A DNA stretch of 64,000 bases. Origin: Schauerella aestuarii. Lineage in GTDB: Bacteria; Pseudomonadota; Gammaproteobacteria; Burkholderiales; Burkholderiaceae_B. This document shows, one piece after another, positions 60,343 to 64,000 of the stretch. The stretch's first letter is position 1; the number at the start of each line of letters is the position of its first letter. Where the stretch lies: assembly GCF_009866805.1 (NCBI RefSeq), contig NZ_SIZW01000042.1, forward strand, positions 124,001 through 188,000. The letters are read 5' to 3'. The position numbers were made by a program, and so were the translations under genes. A model generated the notes under the pieces. It was not told the DNA's origin and made no database searches. It worked only from the letters and a program-made list of their open reading frames with translations.

Positions 60343-61200
60343 TCAGCCGGCCTTGCCGTTCAACGTGTAAACGGCGCGCTCATCCTGCGCCAGCAGTTTG
60401 GTCAACCAGGGCAGGGCAGTCTTCAACTCGTCGTGCAAGGTGTACGGCGGGTTGACGATATACATTCCGCTGCCATGCAGACCCAAACCATCGGGGGAAG
60501 GCTTGCGCACGCTCAACGTGGCGTGCACCCAGCTCTTGGCCTCGATCTTTTCGAGATGCCGGCCGATCTCGGACGACTCGAGGCGCTGCACCATCGGATA
60601 CCAGACGACGAACGTGCCGGTGGCGAAGCGCTGCAGGCCTTCCTTCACGGCCAGATAGGCGCGGCGGTAGTCGCGTTTGTCTTCGTATGACGGGTCGATC
60701 ATCACGACGCCGCGGCGCGTGGGCGGCGGCATCATGGCTTTCAGGCCATCGAAGCCGTCAGTGGCGTAGATGGTGGTTTGGCGAATGGCGCTGCGGCTTT
60801 CTCGCTCGAGGTTGGCCAGCAGCACTTCGGATTCGGTGGGGTGGAGCTCGAACAATCGCAAGCGGTCGTGCTCACGCAGACTATGCAGGGCATACCAGGG
60901 CGAGCCGGGATAATGGCGCAGACCCTCGCCACGATTGACCGCACGCAGGCGGGCGATGTAGGCCGCAAAGAGTGGCGGCAGGTCGTTGCGATTCCAGAGG
61001 CGCATGACCCCGTCGGCGAACTCGGCATTTTTTTCCGCCCAGTCGCTATCGAGCGTGTAGCGCCCGGCGCCCGCGTGGGTATCGACCACCCAGTACGGGG
61101 CATCCTTGCGGTTCATATAGTCAAGGATATGAACCCAGATGGCGTGTTTGAGAACGTCGGCATGATTGCCGGCATGAAAGGCGTGGCGGTAACTAAACAT
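60343..61200 (-). CDS. rlmJ: 23S rRNA m6A2030 methyltransferase RlmJ
   Basis: 285 aa. MFSYRHAFHAGNHADVLKHA is the RlmJ N-terminus; DTHAGAGRY is the SAM-binding motif and DPSYEDKRDY the catalytic (D/N)PP-like segment. Length and motifs match E. coli RlmJ. Start 61200, 16 bases after the stop of the glycerophosphodiesterase gene, so the two form an operon. Confidence 0.94.
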   Translation of the reverse strand: MFSYRHAFHAGNHADVLKHAIWVHILDYMNRKDAPYWVVDTHAGAGRYTLDSDWAEKNAEFADGVMRLWNRNDLPPLFAAYIARLRAVNRGEGLRHYPGSPWYALHSLREHDRLRLFELHPTESEVLLANLERESRSAIRQTTIYATDGFDGLKAMMPPPTRRGVVMIDPSYEDKRDYRRAYLAVKEGLQRFATGTFVVWYPMVQRLESSEIGRHLEKIEAKSWVHATLSVRKPSPDGLGLHGSGMYIVNPPYTLHDELKTALPWLTKLLAQDERAVYTLNGKAG

Positions 61201-61216
61201 GCGTGCAGTCTACCCG

Positions 61217-61972
61217 TCAACGACCGGCCACGTCGCGCATCGCGACGAGCTCATCGGTAAAAATGCCGTCCATGCCCCATTCGCGCAACTGTTTTGCGCG
61301 CGCCACGTCGTTCACGGTATAGGCTGCCATGCGATAGCCGGCATCGTGCACGGCGGCGATCAGCTCGGGCGTCGCGCGCTTTTGATTGATGTTCAGTGCA
61401 ACGCAGTCGTACTTCACCAGGCGTTCGCGCCAGTCTGCCGTGGGTTCGGAGAGCAGCAGGGCGCGCGGCAATTCGGGCGCGGCCACGTGCGCGGCAGCCA
61501 GTGCCACCTCGGAAAACGACGACAGCAGCGGCGGCACGCTTGCATCTGCCCACAGCGCGCGGCAGGCCAATGCGACGGCGGTACCGGTGGCGGCTTCATG
61601 CCCGAGCGACGGCTTGATCTCGACATTGCTGGCAATGCCATTGGCAAGCAGAAACTGCACGACCGCTTCAAATGTGGGCACGCGCTCGCCGGCGAATGCG
61701 GGCGAATGCCAGCTGCCGGCGTCGAGTTGCGACAGTTCGGCGTACGTCATATCGGCCACGCGCCCCTGACCATTGGTGCAACGGTCTACGGTGTCGTCAT
61801 GCATCAGCACCAGAATGTTGTCGCGGGTGAGCTTGACGTCGTATTCGACGAAGGTGTACCCCTCGCTTGCCCCCAGGCGCATTGCGGCCAGGGTGTTTTC
61901 GGGCGCATGACGCCCGCCGCCACGGTGGGCGATGAGGGCGGGATAGGGCCAGTCGAATGCGGGTGCGGACAT
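61217..61972 (-). CDS. ugpQ: Cytoplasmic glycerophosphodiester phosphodiesterase (UgpQ-like)
   Basis: Hydrolyses glycerophosphodiesters to glycerol-3-phosphate and an alcohol. 251 aa; GDPD catalytic residues are visible in AHRGGGRHAPENT (His, Arg, Glu), YDVKLTRD (metal Asp) and MHDDTVDRCTNG (second His). No signal peptide, so UgpQ rather than GlpQ. Start 61972, with AGGA 9 bases upstream. Divergent from ppiD. Confidence 0.9.
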   Translation of the reverse strand: MSAPAFDWPYPALIAHRGGGRHAPENTLAAMRLGASEGYTFVEYDVKLTRDNILVLMHDDTVDRCTNGQGRVADMTYAELSQLDAGSWHSPAFAGERVPTFEAVVQFLLANGIASNVEIKPSLGHEAATGTAVALACRALWADASVPPLLSSFSEVALAAAHVAAPELPRALLLSEPTADWRERLVKYDCVALNINQKRATPELIAAVHDAGYRMAAYTVNDVARAKQLREWGMDGIFTDELVAMRDVAGR

Positions 61973-62026
61973 GCGGGTCATTCCTGTTGAGAGATGAGCG
62001 GAGCAAACAGTCGAAAATGGTAAACT

Positions 62027-62093
62027 GCCCCGGCTAAACGGTTCACACCGGTACGGGGACGAGGCGGATACGATTCGGGGTTCGCCTTTTTTT
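62027..62093 (+). ncRNA. Candidate small structured RNA or structured leader upstream of ppiD
   Basis: TAAACT (62021-62026) could be a -10 element. Downstream, CCCCG (62028-62032) pairs with CGGGG (62054-62058), enclosing CGGT / ACCG (62039-62050), then a terminator hairpin and seven Ts ending at 62093. No coding potential is obvious. It may be a short RNA or an attenuated ppiD leader; the 5' end is guessed. Confidence 0.35.
62062..62093 (+). terminator. Rho-independent terminator between ugpQ and ppiD
   Basis: AGGCGGA (62062-62068) pairs with TTCGCCT (62081-62087), one G-T pair, around a 12-base loop, followed by seven Ts (62087-62093). It faces ppiD, with no gene upstream on that strand other than the proposed small RNA. 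Confidence 0.65.
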
Positions 62094-62147
62094 ATGCGCT
62101 TTATTGCCGCGCGGGGTTCAGTCAACGCGCGGGATCAGGGACTTCAA

Positions 62148-64000
62148 TTGTTCGATTTTATTCGCAACCACCGACGTTGGATGCAAGTCATCCTGTTGGT
62201 CTTGATCGTGCCGTCCTTTTTCCTGGTCGGGATTCAGGGTTATGACAGTTTCGTCAACAAGGCGCCGGATATGGCGGTTGTTGGCGAGTCGGCGATCAGC
62301 CAGGCCGATTTCGATGCCGTGCGCCGCGACCGTCTCGAGCGCCTGCGCCAAAGCATGCGCGAGCGTTTCGACGCCGCCCGCCTCGATACACCCGCAAGCC
62401 GCCAGGCGTTGCTGGATCAGATGATCGACCAGCGTCTGCTGGCCGCCGTCGCGATCGACAACCGTTTCTCGGTCTCCGACGAAACGTTGCGCAACACGAT
62501 CGCCTCGATTCCCGCTGTGCAGGACGATGGCCGTTTTTCGCCCGAGCTCTACCGTCAGGTATTGGCCTCGCAAGGCATGTCGCCCGCCCAGTTCGAAGCC
62601 GGCATGCGCCGGGATCTGGCCGTGGCGCGTGTGATCGAACCCGTGGGTCAGTCGGCGCGGGTGCCGACCACCGTGGCCAACAGTGTCGATAGCGCACTCA
62701 CGCAAACGCGGTCGGTGCAGACACGCCGCTTCGATGCCGCCGCGTATCGCGACCGCGTGACCGTGTCCGATCAGGACATCAAGGCCTGGTACGACGCCAA
62801 TCAGCAAGCCCTGCAGATTCCCGAGAACGCATCGGTACGCTATGTGGTGCTGGACGAGGCTGCCGCAACGGCGGGTATCGAGGTCAAAGATGCCGACATC
62901 GCCACGTACTACAAGCAAAATCAAAACCGTTTCGGTCAGCCGGAGCGCCGCCGCGCCAGCCATATTTTGATTCAAGTGCCCGCAGGCGCATCGGCCGACG
63001 TGCGCAAGACGGCGCAAGGCAAAGCTGCGGCACTCGCCGCGCAGGCCGCGTCCAATCCCGCCGGTTTCGCCGATCTGGCACGCCAGAATTCGCAGGATGC
63101 CGGTTCGGCCGCCAATGGTGGCGATCTGGGGTGGATCGTCAAGGGTGTGCTGCCGCCGGCGCTCGATTCGGCCATCAACAGCCTCGCGCTCGACCAGGTG
63201 TCGGGTGTCGTCGAAAGCCCGTCCGGTTATCACGTGTTGAAAGTCACGGCCGTTGAAGCACCGACGATCAAGCCGTTGGCCGACGTGCGCGACACCATCA
63301 TTGCCGAGATCAAGCAACAGGAGGGTGCCAAGCGCTTTGCTGAGATGGCCACCACGCTGACCAAGCAGGTTAACGATCAGCGCGATTCGCTCGAGCCGGC
63401 CGCCGAAGCTGCGGGTTTGAAGGTGCGCACGGCAACGGGTGTCACGCGCGACGGCTTGTTGCCTGCCGAACAGGCCGGTGCAGGCGCCGCCGCTGCCAGC
63501 CGCGACGCGGACATCCTGAGCAGCCCGCGCGTGCGCGAGGCATTGTTCTCCAACGAAGTGCTGCGCGAGAAATTCAACTCGGGCGTCATCGAATTGGCGG
63601 CAAACAAGATGGTGGTGGTGCGTCTCGATGCACTGAAGCCCGCACAGGTGCCGCCGCTCGCCAGCGTGACCGATCGTGTGCGCACCACCTTGCGTAATCA
63701 AAAGGCTGCCGAAGCCGCCAAGCAGGCAGGCGAGGCCGAACTGGCGACGCTGCGCACGTCGCCCGTTGTGACCGTGCCTGCGGGCTTCGGCCCCACGCAA
63801 ATGGTGTCGCGCCGCGAAGCCGGCGACCTGTCGCAAAGCGTGCTGAATGCAGTCGTTCAGTTGCCCGTCACGCCCGTACCGGCCTACACCGGCGTGGCGG
63901 ATGGGTCGGACTACGTTGTCGTCCGCCTGGAATCGGTCAGCGCCGGCAAGCCCGACGCGCAGGCTCAAGCCATGCTCACTCAGCAGTTGAACGATGCCTG
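62148..64000 (+). CDS. ppiD: Peptidyl-prolyl cis-trans isomerase / periplasmic chaperone PpiD (3' end beyond window)
   Basis: Inner-membrane-anchored, periplasm-facing chaperone associated with SecYEG. Open from TTG 62148 to the window end (617 codons), so partial. Starts LFDFIRNHRRWMQV, then one transmembrane helix (about residues 14-30, ILLVLIVPSFFLVGIQGY); a SurA-N-like region follows and the parvulin domain is at about residues 267-368 (RRRASHILIQVP, GGDLGWI). TTG has AGGGA 6 bases upstream and gives the conserved start; an in-frame ATG at 62094 would add 18 atypical residues and begins in the terminator T-run. Confidence 0.93.
   Translation, partial: MFDFIRNHRRWMQVILLVLIVPSFFLVGIQGYDSFVNKAPDMAVVGESAISQADFDAVRRDRLERLRQSMRERFDAARLDTPASRQALLDQMIDQRLLAAVAIDNRFSVSDETLRNTIASIPAVQDDGRFSPELYRQVLASQGMSPAQFEAGMRRDLAVARVIEPVGQSARVPTTVANSVDSALTQTRSVQTRRFDAAAYRDRVTVSDQDIKAWYDANQQALQIPENASVRYVVLDEAAATAGIEVKDADIATYYKQNQNRFGQPERRRASHILIQVPAGASADVRKTAQGKAAALAAQAASNPAGFADLARQNSQDAGSAANGGDLGWIVKGVLPPALDSAINSLALDQVSGVVESPSGYHVLKVTAVEAPTIKPLADVRDTIIAEIKQQEGAKRFAEMATTLTKQVNDQRDSLEPAAEAAGLKVRTATGVTRDGLLPAEQAGAGAAAASRDADILSSPRVREALFSNEVLREKFNSGVIELAANKMVVVRLDALKPAQVPPLASVTDRVRTTLRNQKAAEAAKQAGEAELATLRTSPVVTVPAGFGPTQMVSRREAGDLSQSVLNAVVQLPVTPVPAYTGVADGSDYVVVRLESVSAGKPDAQAQAMLTQQLNDA

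Noticed and set aside
62027-62087. tRNA-like fold upstream of ppiD
   Set aside because: Some relatives have tRNA genes before ppiD, but there is no acceptor stem, anticodon arm or T-loop consensus here.
62094-62147. ATG at 62094 as the ppiD start
   Set aside because: It begins in the terminator T-run and adds 18 residues unlike PpiD; TTG 62148 has a Shine-Dalgarno and gives the conserved N-terminus.
62118-63968. A 616-codon open frame antisense to ppiD
   Set aside because: Shadow of the PpiD reading frame, which has a membrane anchor and a parvulin domain in the expected order.

Overview
The window is a gene-dense, GC-rich stretch of a betaproteobacterial chromosome. The best guess is Burkholderiales, family Alcaligenaceae (Bordetella/Achromobacter relatives). 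This rests on gene content and order: surE-pcm-nlpD, argH / mscS / nadE / glnB, solitary Bug-type periplasmic binding proteins with no tctAB genes beside them, many LysR and IclR regulators, and family III CoA transferase with acyl-CoA dehydrogenase. I see no rRNA, tRNA, insertion sequence, prophage or CRISPR array. All functional calls come from motifs read by eye; no database search was run.

Layout. 0-18.5 kb is mostly housekeeping: topoisomerase IB; an overlapping HAD phosphatase / tadA / LD-carboxypeptidase operon; the ABC-F ATPase ybiT behind a structured leader; yigZ; a thioredoxin with a luciferase-like monooxygenase; an NCS2 purine permease; tsaD; plsY; surE-pcm-nlpD followed by a DEDD exonuclease instead of rpoS; a Spy/CpxP-like periplasmic protein; rlmD; a GlcG-type protein with a divergent LysR gene; and a YgjP-type metalloprotease.

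18.6-39.3 kb is an accessory catabolic region. It holds a DUF1345 membrane protein and RraA-type aldolase; LysR / GlcD-GlcF fusion dehydrogenase / DapA-type lyase; IclR divergent from a FAD amino-acid oxidase - Bug - gamma-glutamyltransferase operon; a PrpF-type isomerase - Bug operon divergent from a LysR gene; a cupin - Bug - CoA transferase - acyl-CoA dehydrogenase operon; a small Cys-containing conserved hypothetical; and a second IclR. Several divergent intergenic gaps carry clear inverted repeats that look like operators.

39.3-50.8 kb returns to core functions: argH, a YbdG-like mechanosensitive channel, nadE, the P-II gene glnB, a second gamma-glutamyltransferase with its own LysR, yaeQ, a DUF2254 membrane protein, ubiC and an RsuA/RluF-family pseudouridine synthase. 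50.8-64 kb holds a soluble hybrid histidine kinase, a LysR gene divergent from a complete RND efflux operon (lipoprotein adaptor, AcrB-type pump, OprM-type channel) closed by a strong terminator, rlmJ with a glycerophosphodiesterase, and the 5' part of ppiD, which runs off the window end.

I did not find an unmistakable new defence or mobile system. The most original leads are the ybiT leader, a possible small structured RNA upstream of ppiD, an 11-bp motif shared by two degradation operons, tandem IclR-type sites two helical turns apart, and two apparently cytoplasmic gamma-glutamyltransferases, one in an operon with an amino-acid oxidase and a Bug protein.
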